DNA of 64,000 nt from Streptococcus parasanguinis CC87K (GCF_000507765.1 NZ_KI669401.1:744001-808000); one strand, 5' to 3'. Counted from the stretch's first letter, positions 44,857-55,215 are shown. The notes: generated from the letters alone by a model not told the origin. A program made the numbers and translations.

Positions 44857-45867
<1,011 letters not shown>

Positions 45868-45875
45868 GAGGTCCT

Positions 45876-46817
45876 ATGAAAACACATGAAATCCTCTTTC
45901 AAACCCTTTCTCAGGCAGATGATTATGTCAACGGGGAGCAGCTGGCGCAAGAACTAGGCGTTTCCCGCACCTCCATCTGGAAGGCTATTCAGCGCCTGGA
46001 AAAAGATGGGGTCGTCATCGAGTCCCTCAAAAAGAAGGGCTACAAACTGGTCTCAGGCGATATTCTGCTTCCTGAGATCATCGCAAGCAATACCCAGTTG
46101 ACCGTGTCCTTGAATGAAGACTGTGGTTCCACCCAATTGGATGCAAAATTAGGCATAGAAAGCCATCAAGAAGGCAAGGCGCTCTACCTGGCCAATTCGC
46201 AATCTGCAGGAAAAGGCCGCTTTGGTCGTGACTACTACTGCCCCGATCAAGGAGGCATCTATATGTCCCTTCACCTCAAACCTCAACTGCCACCTGCGGA
46301 GCTCCCTCCTTATACCCTCATGGTCGCTGGAGCCATCTACAAGGCTATTAAAAACCTGACCCTAATCGATATCGATATCAAATGGGTCAATGATATTTAC
46401 TACCGCCATAAAAAAATTGGGGGAATCCTTACCGAAGCTATCACGTCGATTGAGACTGGTCTTGTCACGGATGTCATTATCGGAGTCGGTCTCAATTTAG
46501 CCATCCCTACTTTTCCAGATAAGCTACAAACCAAGGCTGGTTCCTTATTTGAAGGAACTTGTCCCATCACTCGCAATGACCTCATCAGTGAGATCTGGAA
46601 GGAATTCTTCCAAACGGATGTCGATGAACTGGTCTACCTCTACAAAGAGCGCTCCTTGGTCCTAGGACGAACCGTCACCTTTGAGCAGAACCAGCAAACC
46701 TATCAGGGCCTCGCCAAAGATATCTCTGATACCGGCCAACTCTTGGTCCAATTAGACAATCAAGAAGAAATCTGGCTCAATAGCGGCGAAATCTCCCTCA
46801 AGCAGTGGAATCTATAA
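45876..46817 (+). CDS. birA: Biotin ligase / biotin repressor
   Basis: A 313-residue class II biotin protein ligase. The N-terminal winged helix (about residues 1-65) has YVNGEQLAQELGVSRTSIWKAI. The catalytic domain has the biotinoyl-AMP loop AGKGRFGRDYYCPDQGG near 112 and KWVNDIYYRHKKIGGILTE near 172. The C-terminal domain closes the protein. It attaches biotin to acyl-CoA carboxylases and may repress biotin uptake genes. AGGAGG precedes the ATG. The place after galR is positional only. Confidence 0.94.
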   Translation: MKTHEILFQTLSQADDYVNGEQLAQELGVSRTSIWKAIQRLEKDGVVIESLKKKGYKLVSGDILLPEIIASNTQLTVSLNEDCGSTQLDAKLGIESHQEGKALYLANSQSAGKGRFGRDYYCPDQGGIYMSLHLKPQLPPAELPPYTLMVAGAIYKAIKNLTLIDIDIKWVNDIYYRHKKIGGILTEAITSIETGLVTDVIIGVGLNLAIPTFPDKLQTKAGSLFEGTCPITRNDLISEIWKEFFQTDVDELVYLYKERSLVLGRTVTFEQNQQTYQGLAKDISDTGQLLVQLDNQEEIWLNSGEISLKQWNL

Positions 46818-46833
46818 AACAGAGCTCACAACT

Positions 46834-46877
46834 CACAAAAGAGTCTGGGACAAAACGCTGTCTCAGACTCTTTTGTG
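46834..46877. terminator. Bidirectional terminator after birA
   Basis: CACAAAAGAGTCTGGGACA pairs almost perfectly with TGTCTCAGACTCTTTTGTG across a 6-nt loop. Runs of A and T at both sides let it serve birA and the converging gene at 46888. The GTCTGGGACA wording echoes the first hairpin of the three-hairpin repeat. Confidence 0.85.
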
Positions 46878-46887
46878 TGAAGAAATA

Positions 46888-47121
46888 TCAAAAATTTTTA
46901 AACCAATTCTTGATAAATTCTAAGCATATATCTAGTAGGAATTTGATAAATAATAATACAATTCCAATCTTCACAAACATGTAATATTTAAATGTGGTGT
47001 CATCAAATTCATTCACAAAAATCGGAAAGGTGAGAATATTAGACGGATTGATAAGAAAATATAGTGAGATACAAATGGATAAAACCAGCGCTACTATAAA
47101 AAATTTTTTATGTATTTGCAT
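46888..47121 (-). CDS. Small two-span membrane protein, unknown
   Basis: A 77-residue protein with two hydrophobic helices (about residues 7-25 and 48-68) separated by a short loop (NEFDDTTFKYYMF). Both ends are basic or polar. AAAAGG lies 6 nt before the ATG. I recognise no family. Its AT-rich sequence differs from birA and resembles recently acquired small genes. It converges on birA through a shared terminator. Confidence 0.5.
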   Translation of the reverse strand: MQIHKKFFIVALVLSICISLYFLINPSNILTFPIFVNEFDDTTFKYYMFVKIGIVLLFIKFLLDICLEFIKNWFKNF

Positions 47122-47667
47122 TTTTTACCTTTTCCTTTCTTGTTTTACAACATTAATTACCAATCACCAATTTTATATAGCCTGATTCATTCTTTTCCTC
47201 CTCTTTCTAACAGGCTATTTTATAGTTCTTACACCTTCATCATATACAAATTTCAAAATAATACAAGTCTGTTTTTCTAATTATTTTTATGGTATAATAA
47301 TAAAGTTGGAGTGATAAATAAAAGCTCAGCAACTATCTTAGTAAACTCTATAAAATTAACTTTTTAGATAACAGCGTGATATATTTAAGCTACTAAACAG
47401 TTCAATTCAGTATGTTTTTTGCCCTACTTTTTAATCATGATATTGAAAATACCTAAAAGCGCCTTCCGAAATTCAATTAAATTTCAACATTTTTAATTAC
47501 TCTCAATATGAAAGTTCTTTCCAAATCCATGCAGGGGGCATCTAAATCAACAGGAAAAGCCTTGAAATCAAGGCTTTTTTTCTTGTCTATAGCAGATTTA
47601 TTTTTGTATTCATTAACAATTAATAATTGAGAAACAAATTGAACACAGTAAACAAATCCGATACCTT
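47122..47667. other. AT-rich gap without a convincing gene
   Basis: I see no gene with a ribosome site here. A plus-strand extended -10 (TGGTATAAT, TATAAT at 47294-47299) and a terminator hairpin (AAAGCCTTGA with TCAAGGCTTT, then a T-run, 47556-47583) would define a transcript of roughly 280 nt. Its only frame is a late 40-codon one from 47508 (MKVLSKSMQGASKSTG) that lacks a ribosome site. The region could encode a small RNA or hold the decayed remains of a gene. Confidence 0.35.
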
Positions 47668-47729
47668 CATACTCTACCAAACACCATCCCCATATTATTC
47701 CTCCACTTGTGGTATGATGGTAGAGTATG
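47668..47729 (+). promoter_or_regulatory. Promoter and palindromic operator of the HrtBA-like operon
   Basis: CATACTCTACC at 47668-47678 is repeated inverted as GGTAGAGTATG at 47719-47729. An extended -10 (TGGTATGAT, TATGAT at 47713-47718) abuts the right arm, so a dimeric repressor bound there would cover the start of transcription. Confidence 0.6.
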
Positions 47730-47782
47730 TTTAGGTGCCAGCAACCCTGCTCGAGCACCTCCGTGCTAAAAGGAGAACGAAT

Positions 47783-48886
47783 ATGAAAATCGCATGGAAT
47801 GAAATTAAATACCAACCCAAGAAGTTTATCCTGATTGAACTCCTCATTACCATCCTCATGTTTATGGTGGTGTTCTTGTCCGGTCTGACAAATGGACTGG
47901 GGCGTTCAGTATCGGCCCAAATCGATAACTATGGGGCCCTGCACTACATCCTTTCGACGGATTCAGAAGGGATTATCCCCTTTTCAACTATTACGGCGAA
48001 AGATTTAGATGAGATTAACAAGATAGAAGGGATGGACTATTCTGGCTTGTCGATCCAGCGGGCAACCGTCTCAAAATCAGAGGATTCCAACACCCTGGAT
48101 ATCACCTATTTCGCGACCGATCATAACGAAAAAGAGATCCTCAATCCAATCATGGAAGATACTGACATCAAGATCTCCGACTTAAAGAAAAACGAGATCA
48201 TTCTGGACCATTCTTTCAAAGAGGATGAGGGAATCCAAATCGGCGATCAAGTGATCGACAAAACCTCTAAGCAAAAGCTCAAGGTCGTGGCCTTTGCGAA
48301 AAATGCCAAATATGGCTATAGTGAGATTGGCTTTATCAGCTCGGAGACCTACACAGGCATGCGGCAAAAAACAGATCCAAGCTATCAATGGCAAGCCCAA
48401 ACCCTTGTGACCAAGAAGAGCATCACTTCTAACGATCTAACCAGCAACTTGATGGTAGCGGATAAGAAGCAAGTGATCGATAAAATCCCTGGCTACAAGG
48501 CTCAAAACCTGACGCTACGGATGATCACGTGGGTGCTACTACTCGCTTCTTCTGCTATCCTTGGGGTCTTCTTCTACATCCTGACCTTGCAAAAGTTGAA
48601 ACAGTTCGGCGTCCTAAAGGCCATTGGCATGTCCATGAGCCAGATCACCTATGTCCAACTATCCCAGCTCACCATCATCTCCCTCATCGGAGTACTGCTG
48701 GGGCTTGGCCTGGCAACTATAATGGCGCCATTTTTACCTAATAGCGTCCCTTCCTTTATGACCCTGAAAGACAACCTCACCATCTCGGTTAGCTTTATCC
48801 TGACCTCTATTTTGTGTGGTGCCTTGTCCCTTGTCAAAATCAAAAAAGTAGATCCAATCGAAGTCATTGGTGGAAATGGAGAATAA
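47783..48886 (+). CDS. FtsX-family permease, HrtB-like
   Basis: A 367-residue permease from the ATG at 47783 (MKIAWNEIKYQPKKF), with AAAGGAG 7 nt upstream; the frame to 47735 overlaps the operator. One helix at the N-terminus is followed by an extracellular domain of about 200 residues and three C-terminal FtsX helices. This layout and the wording match HrtB-type heme exporters and related DevC-type permeases. The ATPase gene follows 1 nt after the stop. Heme or a toxic small molecule is the likely cargo by family; the sequence cannot settle it. Confidence 0.8.
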   Translation: MKIAWNEIKYQPKKFILIELLITILMFMVVFLSGLTNGLGRSVSAQIDNYGALHYILSTDSEGIIPFSTITAKDLDEINKIEGMDYSGLSIQRATVSKSEDSNTLDITYFATDHNEKEILNPIMEDTDIKISDLKKNEIILDHSFKEDEGIQIGDQVIDKTSKQKLKVVAFAKNAKYGYSEIGFISSETYTGMRQKTDPSYQWQAQTLVTKKSITSNDLTSNLMVADKKQVIDKIPGYKAQNLTLRMITWVLLLASSAILGVFFYILTLQKLKQFGVLKAIGMSMSQITYVQLSQLTIISLIGVLLGLGLATIMAPFLPNSVPSFMTLKDNLTISVSFILTSILCGALSLVKIKKVDPIEVIGGNGE

Positions 48887-48887
48887 G

Positions 48888-49577
48888 ATGGCCATTATTG
48901 CATTAGAAAATATCAGAAAATCCTACGCCGATGGCAGCCAGATGCACCATGTCCTCAACCAGCTGAATTTAAGCGTCGAACCCAACGAATTTGTCGCCAT
49001 CTTGGGCCCTTCAGGATCAGGTAAATCCACGCTTTTGGCAATCGCTGGCTTACTTTTATCAGCGGATGAGGGGCGGATTTCTATCGCTGGCCAAGACTTG
49101 ACCGGCCTCAACCAAGGCCAGTGGACGCAAAAACGCCTGGAATTGCTTGGCTTCATCTTTCAAGATCACCAGCTCCTCTCCTATATGAAAATCGGCGATC
49201 AGTTAGAACTGGTGGCCAAATTGAAGGGGGAAAAGGACAAGAAAAAACGTCAAGAGGAAGTCAAAGCCTTGTTGGCAGATCTGGGTATTGAAGCTTGTTA
49301 CCACCAATACCCGAATCAGATGTCCGGTGGGCAAAAACAACGGGCAGCCATCGCGCGGGCCTTCATCGGAAATCCACAGGTCATTTTAGCCGATGAACCA
49401 ACCGCTAGCCTAGACCCAGATCGAGGGCAAGAAATCGCCCAGTTGATCCGGAAAGAAGTCAAATCCAAAAACAAGAGTGCCATCATGGTCACCCATGACC
49501 GCTCCATCCTGACCTATGTGGATACCATTTATGAATTAAAACACGGCCAATTGCTAAAGGTAGAACAGCTTGATTAA
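48888..49577 (+). CDS. ABC ATPase, HrtA-like
   Basis: A 229-residue ATPase from the ATG at 48888 (MAIIALENIRKSY), with GGAG 8 nt upstream, inside the permease's end. Walker A is GPSGSGKSTLL, the signature is MSGGQKQRAAIARAF, Walker B is VILADEPTASLD, and the switch is VTHD. It belongs to the MacB/LolD/HrtA group and powers the preceding permease. The structured repeat copy B starts 5 nt after its stop and probably terminates the operon. Confidence 0.87.
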   Translation: MAIIALENIRKSYADGSQMHHVLNQLNLSVEPNEFVAILGPSGSGKSTLLAIAGLLLSADEGRISIAGQDLTGLNQGQWTQKRLELLGFIFQDHQLLSYMKIGDQLELVAKLKGEKDKKKRQEEVKALLADLGIEACYHQYPNQMSGGQKQRAAIARAFIGNPQVILADEPTASLDPDRGQEIAQLIRKEVKSKNKSAIMVTHDRSILTYVDTIYELKHGQLLKVEQLD

Positions 49578-49581
49578 ATAC

Positions 49582-49770
49582 AAAAAGAGGCTGGGACAAA
49601 AGTCCTAGCCTCTCAATTGTCTTTGCATTGTCGAGCAAGACGCAGTGGTTGAGTGGGCTCTACTACGCTGATTTCATCAGCTTTTATAGCCCTACTCAAC
49701 TGTGCGGAGGTGGGACGACGAAATCGAATTCTAACGAATTACCGATTTCTGTCCCACTCTCTATTTTTTT
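49582..49770 (+). repeat. Three-hairpin intergenic element, copy B
   Basis: About 94% identical to copy A at 93-278, with the same three hairpins and final T-run. It fills the gap between the converging hrtA-like and vncS genes. Confidence 0.8.
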
Positions 49771-51094
49771 ATTCTTGAGGATCTTTGGGCAGTTCCATAC
49801 GGAAGCGTAAGCCCATAGCCGTTTTATCAAATTGGTAGGCCAGTTCTTCATGGTCCAGCAAGTGTTGGACCACAAAGAGTCCCAAGCCACCTTCCTTCTT
49901 CTGGCGGCTAGCGGTCATTGGCATCTCAGCGGTCTCTACCATTTCTTGACTGGTATTTTCAACAGCCAAGTGCGTCCCTTCTTCTTCGAGACGGAGCTGG
50001 ATCTCTCCACCGGCATCCGAATGCTTGACGGCATTACTAATGACATTTGAGAGGACCAATTTCAGAATGGCTGGGTCCATATAAACTGCTTTGTCAGGGA
50101 TTTGATTGTCAATCGTGAGCGCGCGGGATTGAGCCAAGACCTTGTACTGGTCGAGAATCTGCTCTACGACCTGATCCAGCTGGATCCACTCCTTGTCTCC
50201 GGCCAATTCTTGGACAGAGGACAGGGAGAGGATTTCCAGGACGATCTGGTTCATCTCATCGACGATATCGAGGGAGACCGCCAGGTAGCGGTCCCGGTCC
50301 TTGTAGCGGCCGATCTTATCCCGCATATTTTCTAGGATAATCTTCAAGCTGGCTAGAGGCGTCTTGAGCTCATGCGAAGCCCCACGTAGAAATTCCACCT
50401 TCATCTGCTCCAACTTCAGATTTTCCTGTTTCTGCTGCTCTAGATTATCGATCACCTCTAAAAGATGGTGATAGAGGTCGTTGATCTGTTGCTTGAGAAC
50501 GCCGATCTCATCCTGCGAATGGATGGGGAGACTGGCTGTCCGATCCAGCCGTTTCATCCGCTTGGTCATCTGCTTGATTTCAAGGATCGGAGCAGAAATT
50601 ATGCGGGCATAGAGGTAGGAGGCAATCAGTGACAGAACAAAGGAAGCAAGGAGACTATAGGGAAGAAAGCCCAGACTGATGTCCCGCGCTTCCTTTTGGG
50701 AATCGACGGTCGCTAAGAATTGCAAGGTCAAGTCCTTCCCTTCCTTGGTCTGAATCTTTCGCTCTTCAATAACCAGCGAATTGTTCTGGCTATCAGGGTT
50801 CACGAGCAGGTCATCCTTAACCTCTAGGGCATTTTGTTTTTCCTTGCCCTTGATCGAGACCTTGATATCATTGGTCTTGGAATAAAGGTCGATGACCGAC
50901 TCAATGGTCCCTTCTTCCTGGCCCTGGAAACTCTTAGCCAGGGCTTGCGATTTCTTCAAAATCGTCTGGCGCTGGGACTCGATATAGGTCGATGGAAAAA
51001 TAAAGTAAACCGAAGCATGGAGAAGGATAACTAAGCTACTAAAAAGGGCAAAGGTGATCAGAAAGATTTTGGCAAAGATACTCCGTTTGGTCAT
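49769..51094 (-). CDS. vncS: Sensor histidine kinase VncS
   Basis: A 441-residue kinase with two membrane helices (about residues 10-32 and 148-170), a sensor domain between them and a HAMP linker. The H box is GASHELKTPLASLKIILE near 240, the N box is VLSNVISNAVKHSD near 340 and the G box is EGGLGLFVVQHLL. It overlaps vncR by 4 nt and follows the vex transporter genes, as in pneumococcus. VncRS senses cell-envelope signals; the vex transporter exports a small peptide in the pneumococcal model. Confidence 0.9.
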   Translation of the reverse strand: MTKRSIFAKIFLITFALFSSLVILLHASVYFIFPSTYIESQRQTILKKSQALAKSFQGQEEGTIESVIDLYSKTNDIKVSIKGKEKQNALEVKDDLLVNPDSQNNSLVIEERKIQTKEGKDLTLQFLATVDSQKEARDISLGFLPYSLLASFVLSLIASYLYARIISAPILEIKQMTKRMKRLDRTASLPIHSQDEIGVLKQQINDLYHHLLEVIDNLEQQKQENLKLEQMKVEFLRGASHELKTPLASLKIILENMRDKIGRYKDRDRYLAVSLDIVDEMNQIVLEILSLSSVQELAGDKEWIQLDQVVEQILDQYKVLAQSRALTIDNQIPDKAVYMDPAILKLVLSNVISNAVKHSDAGGEIQLRLEEEGTHLAVENTSQEMVETAEMPMTASRQKKEGGLGLFVVQHLLDHEELAYQFDKTAMGLRFRMELPKDPQE

Positions 51095-51744
51095 GGTCTC
51101 TCCAATTTATAGCCGACATTGCGTACCGTAACGATACAGTCCAGCTCCAGTTTTTTTCGTAGTTCCTTGATATAGACATCGATCACCCGGTCAAATGGAA
51201 TCTCCTCCGTCTCCTTCCAGACGGCATCGAGGATCTGAGAGCGGGTCCGGGCCTTGCCCTCATGCTGGAGCAAGTATTCCAAGATTTCCAACTCCTTGGC
51301 ATTCATGGAAATGGCTTGGCCTGCTATGCTGGCTGTGTATCTCTCAAAATCCACCCGTGCCTCTCCATAGGTGAAGACCCGGGAAGGTTGAAGCTTTTTA
51401 AAAATAGCTTCGATACGGACCTTCAAGAGGGACAAGGAGAAGGGTTTTTCCAGATAGCCATCTGCCAACTCTCCAAAGGCTGTCAACTTATAGTCCTCGT
51501 CATGGAAGGCCGTTAGCATGAGGACAGGGACTGAGCTGGTCTTGCGGATGACCTTGAGGACTTCCAAGCCATTGAGGATAGGAAGCTGGATATCCAGCAA
51601 GACTAGGTCCGGCGCTTCTCTGTGAAAGAGGTCCAGGGCCTCCTGCCCATCGCCTGCTTCAAAGACTTCATAGCCACATTCCATGAGATAGTCGCTCATC
51701 CCTTCTCGAATCAGGACTTCATCTTCTACGATTAGTATCTTCAT
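51091..51744 (-). CDS. vncR: Response regulator VncR
   Basis: A 217-residue OmpR-family regulator. The receiver domain has the phospho-acceptor Asp in VLLDIQLPILNGLEV near 51 and a conserved Lys in YLEKPFSLSLLK near 101. The winged-helix domain has FDRVIDVYIKELRKKLELD near 190. The text is very close to pneumococcal VncR as I recall it. AAAGGAAA precedes the ATG. It lies 70 nt after vex3 and overlaps vncS. Confidence 0.92.
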   Translation of the reverse strand: MKILIVEDEVLIREGMSDYLMECGYEVFEAGDGQEALDLFHREAPDLVLLDIQLPILNGLEVLKVIRKTSSVPVLMLTAFHDEDYKLTAFGELADGYLEKPFSLSLLKVRIEAIFKKLQPSRVFTYGEARVDFERYTASIAGQAISMNAKELEILEYLLQHEGKARTRSQILDAVWKETEEIPFDRVIDVYIKELRKKLELDCIVTVRNVGYKLERP

Positions 51745-51814
51745 ACACTTTCCTTTTTATCTAAGAAACTTCTACCTCCTATTATACCCTATTTCTATTT
51801 TAGGAAACAATCTC

Positions 51815-53191
51815 TTATTCGACATCCACCAAAAGTTCCTTTGGTTTCTTATGCAAGAGCCATTGTGAAGAAAGGATGGATACGAGAATCAAGAGGAGGC
51901 CACCAACCAAGACAACCACCAGCAGTTGGCTCGGTTGGATGTCCATATGGAGGTCTGTCAGGGTCTTACTGAAGCTTTCTGCCTCAGCTCCACCACCAAG
52001 GTTGGCTGCAGAGGATTCTTGAGCCATTTGTTTGGCAATGCCACTGGTTACGTTCTTAAGCACCGTATCTCCCACTCCTTTGGCAAGAAGTCCTGCGACT
52101 CCATAGGAGAGGAGGAAGGCTGGGATGGAGATCATGACTAATTCTGCCACGAATTGTCCCGCAATCTGTACCTTAGAAAGTCCTAGAGCCAATAAGATTC
52201 CCACTTCTCTGCGACGGGCATTGAGCCACAAGACGAGGAGAAGGGTGAGAAGCAAGCTAGCAAAGATAAGGCTACCGATAAACAAGTAGTCCGCCACTTG
52301 GAACATGCTGCTGATGGATTTTTGCAAGGCTGGGTAGTTGGAAGAGCTCTTAACCAGGTCATAGAGGTTCCAGTCAATATCGAGTGCTTTGATTTTTTCG
52401 ATCAAGGCATCCAGGTCCTGATCCCCTTTGGCAAAGAAGGTTGCATCCTCATAGGTAGCTGTTTGGACAGTATTGCCATAGAGTTTAGCAGCTGTATCCA
52501 GGTCAGAAATGAGGGTATCTTCATACAATTCTTGTGCGTAAGTTAGAGGAGCTTGGTTCTTCCCTGAGAACAAGCCCTTGATGGTCACTTCGACAGTTTC
52601 ATTGGCCCCTTTTTCATTGTCAGCATCGTAGAGATTGGACTTGAGACGCACCTTATCGCCCACCTTAAGCCCATTCTTTTTCGCCAAATCTTCGTGCATG
52701 AGGATTTGGTTTTTGTCCTTATCCGTCAGATGCTCCCCTTGGACCAGTTTGTAAGCCCCAGAGACAAATTTATCTTCTTTTGAAGAGTCATTGACCCCCG
52801 TCACCATCAGGGTGTTTTTAAAGTATTTGGCCCGCTCTGGAGATTGATTTTGCAGGGTTTCTTCAGTCTCAATGATCTCGTGGTCTAGGATATCCGCGAT
52901 GGCATTGATCCGCTTGATGGAGGAGGTGATTCCCTCTACCTGGCTGATTTTTTCGATATCTTCTCCTCTGAGATTCCCAGCTCCCCGAGGGGTTCCTGGA
53001 TTGGTCCTGCGGTTGATCTGCATGGAGAAGCTATTGGTAATGGATCCCAGGCTTTCCGATGAAGCTTTTTGGGTCGCTCCCTTCATGGAGAGTCCGATCA
53101 GGCTCAAGGTCCCCATGAGGAGAATGATGGCAAAGAGCAAGAGAGACTTGGGCCATTTACGTGTGATATAAGCAAAAGCATTTCGCAACAT
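51815..53191 (-). CDS. vex3: ABC transporter permease Vex3
   Basis: A 458-residue FtsX-family permease: an N-terminal helix, an extracellular domain (about residues 40-300) and three C-terminal helices. Segments such as INRRTNPGTPRGAGN and GVNDSSKEDKFVSG match pneumococcal Vex3 closely. It is the third gene of vex1-vex2-vex3, 12 nt after vex2. With Vex1 it forms the two-permease exporter powered by Vex2. An Ala/Gly/Ser-rich stretch near residue 395 is typical of the family member. Confidence 0.92.
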   Translation of the reverse strand: MLRNAFAYITRKWPKSLLLFAIILLMGTLSLIGLSMKGATQKASSESLGSITNSFSMQINRRTNPGTPRGAGNLRGEDIEKISQVEGITSSIKRINAIADILDHEIIETEETLQNQSPERAKYFKNTLMVTGVNDSSKEDKFVSGAYKLVQGEHLTDKDKNQILMHEDLAKKNGLKVGDKVRLKSNLYDADNEKGANETVEVTIKGLFSGKNQAPLTYAQELYEDTLISDLDTAAKLYGNTVQTATYEDATFFAKGDQDLDALIEKIKALDIDWNLYDLVKSSSNYPALQKSISSMFQVADYLFIGSLIFASLLLTLLLVLWLNARRREVGILLALGLSKVQIAGQFVAELVMISIPAFLLSYGVAGLLAKGVGDTVLKNVTSGIAKQMAQESSAANLGGGAEAESFSKTLTDLHMDIQPSQLLVVVLVGGLLLILVSILSSQWLLHKKPKELLVDVE

Positions 53192-53203
53192 AGCATTCCC
53201 TCC

Positions 53204-53836
53204 TTACTTGCTCTTCTCGACAAGGCTACGGCGACTCAATTCCAAGACCACATCGGAGGCCTCCGCCACTTCCTTACTGTGTGTGACGACGATGACACAT
53301 TTTTGGCGTTCCTTGGCCAGTTTTTTTAAAATGGCAATGATGTCACCAGCTGTCTGTTCGTCAAGGTTTCCAGTCGGCTCATCTGCCAAGATGACAGGTG
53401 CTTCTGAAACGAGCGCACGCGCAATGGCCACCCGCTGTTGCTGCCCTCCAGATAGTTGCAGGACATTGCGTTTGATTTGCGTTTCGTCCAGCCCCAATTC
53501 CAAGAGAATGTCTTTCCCAGCTTGTTTGTTGACCAGGCGGACATTTTCCAGTGGTGTCAAATAATCAATCAAATTATAATTCTGAAAGACCAGGGAGACA
53601 TGATGCTTGCGGTGGTAGCTAGACCCTTTGGTCTGGATGTCCTCCCCATCAAAGAGAACCTGCCCCTTCTTGGGATTGTCCAGACCAGCCAAGAGGGAGA
53701 GGAGGGTCGATTTCCCTGCTCCAGACTGACCGATAATGCTGTAAAATGTCCCATTTTTGAACTGATAGTTCACGTCTGAGAAGATCTCTTCTTGGTAACT
53801 TTGGTAGCTATAGGATACATGTTTGAGTTCTAACAT
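53204..53836 (-). CDS. vex2: ABC transporter ATPase Vex2
   Basis: A 210-residue ATPase. Walker A is GQSGAGKSTLL near 37, the signature is LSGGQQQRVAIARAL near 128, Walker B is VILADEPTGNLDE near 150, and the switch is VTHS. It sits between the two permease genes with gaps of 15 and 12 nt, fixing its role in the Vex exporter. Confidence 0.92.
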   Translation of the reverse strand: MLELKHVSYSYQSYQEEIFSDVNYQFKNGTFYSIIGQSGAGKSTLLSLLAGLDNPKKGQVLFDGEDIQTKGSSYHRKHHVSLVFQNYNLIDYLTPLENVRLVNKQAGKDILLELGLDETQIKRNVLQLSGGQQQRVAIARALVSEAPVILADEPTGNLDEQTAGDIIAILKKLAKERQKCVIVVTHSKEVAEASDVVLELSRRSLVEKSK

Positions 53837-53851
53837 AGGTGTTATTTCTCC

Positions 53852-55114
53852 TTAACTCATTTTTGTTAATATTTCTTTTGGACTCTTGCGCCAGATCAAG
53901 CTGGTGGTTGCACCGAGCGACAGAAGGATCAAGCACAAGAGGCTAGCATAGGCGATTCCTAAGGAAAGGCCTTGAGGGATTTGGTTGAGCAAGTCTAGGG
54001 TCTGCTGTTGACCGGTCTGTCCGACAAACTGCTCTAAGAAACGATGGCTGACCATCCGCCCGATGAGAAAGGCTGGGATCACTGCTAATAAGGATACCAG
54101 CACCACTTCCAAGAGGAACTGTCTAAAGATCCGGCCCTTGCTCTTCCCAATGGATAAGAGGACGCCGATTTCGTGGATCCGCTCCCGTGTCCAGAGACTG
54201 AGTAAGAGCGATAGGGCACCGGCTCCTGTCACTAGGAGGACGATCATCATGATCCGTACCAGGCCTTCTAGGGTCTGAGAGGATTCCTTCATCTGGTCAA
54301 AGGCCTTGCGATCTTCGACCACGCGCAGAGACTGCCAATCCAGATCCAAGCTTTTGACTTGCTTCAAGAGGGCATCGATTTTCTCAGGATCTTTGACCCC
54401 AAAGGTGACCTGGGTCACTTCTTGCTGACTGAGTCCTAGAAGTTTAGTCGCATCCTCATAAGGGAGGTAGACTTGGTTTTCACTCAGATCAGAGGTCATT
54501 CCTGTGAATTTTTCCTGTTTCTTACCTGAAAAGATGCCAACGATTTTAAAGGTATGCTCTTTGGCTGGAGTCTCTCCCATCTGAAAGCTGGATAAGGTCA
54601 AGGAATCTCCGACCTTTAGCTTGTTCTTCTTAGCCAACTCTTGGTGGATCAAGATCTGCCCGCGAGCCTTGTCGGATAAGTGCTTGCCTTGCACCAGTTG
54701 AAAACTGCCACTGCGGAAATCTAGGTGCTGGTCTGTCTTCTGGGTAAAAACAGCGCCTAGCGCTTGCTTAGCTTCCTGACCCAAATCATCCCGCTCTACC
54801 GACTGCTGCCCAGTCACCGCTTCTTTACCAAGAATACGAACGGGACTTTCATATTGAGGAACCATGGCTCCCACCCCAGCTAGCTGCTGCACCTTTTTAG
54901 CCTCCTTCAGTGCAAAGGGAGTAGCCCCCTGCTTACTGGTCAGGGCAAAGCTGGTCCCAGCCGACTGTTTGATATGGTCCTCCAACCTTTCTCCCACTTG
55001 CATCAGTGAAAAACAGAAATACAAGCAAGAAAGGATCAAGAGGAGAATCAGAAAGAGGACCAGATTCCTCGTTCTTTTTCGAGAAATATAGGCGATTGCC
55101 TGTTGTAAGAGCAT
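53852..55114 (-). CDS. vex1: ABC transporter permease Vex1
   Basis: A 420-residue FtsX-family permease. The start is set at 55114 (MLLQQAIAYISRKRTRN), with GGAGG 8 nt upstream; the frame to 55141 is longer but has no ribosome site. The architecture is one N-terminal helix, an extracellular domain (about residues 45-280) and three C-terminal helices. It is the first gene of vex1-2-3-vncR-vncS. The 5' leader carries a good cre-like site at 55151-55166, which suggests carbon-source control of the whole locus. Confidence 0.88.
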   Translation of the reverse strand: MLLQQAIAYISRKRTRNLVLFLILLLILSCLYFCFSLMQVGERLEDHIKQSAGTSFALTSKQGATPFALKEAKKVQQLAGVGAMVPQYESPVRILGKEAVTGQQSVERDDLGQEAKQALGAVFTQKTDQHLDFRSGSFQLVQGKHLSDKARGQILIHQELAKKNKLKVGDSLTLSSFQMGETPAKEHTFKIVGIFSGKKQEKFTGMTSDLSENQVYLPYEDATKLLGLSQQEVTQVTFGVKDPEKIDALLKQVKSLDLDWQSLRVVEDRKAFDQMKESSQTLEGLVRIMMIVLLVTGAGALSLLLSLWTRERIHEIGVLLSIGKSKGRIFRQFLLEVVLVSLLAVIPAFLIGRMVSHRFLEQFVGQTGQQQTLDLLNQIPQGLSLGIAYASLLCLILLSLGATTSLIWRKSPKEILTKMS

Positions 55115-55150
55115 GATCTTACCCTCCATTTCAAAGCCCACGACAATGCA

Positions 55151-55186
55151 ATGTGGACGCTTTCATCATTTGTTGCTTTCATTATA
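55151..55186 (-). promoter_or_regulatory. vex promoter with downstream cre-like site
   Basis: TATAAT (55181-55186, minus strand) marks the -10. About 15 nt further is ATGAAAGCGTCCACAT (55166-55151), which fits the cre consensus at 14 of 16 positions. The -35 is poor. Confidence 0.55.
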
Positions 55187-55215
55187 GAGGAGAAATGTGA
55201 AATGTTTATGAAATA

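Noticed and set aside
47477..47815. Minus-strand 112-codon frame
   Set aside because: It crosses the terminator, the operator and the start of the HrtB-like gene, has no ribosome site and shows no family resemblance.
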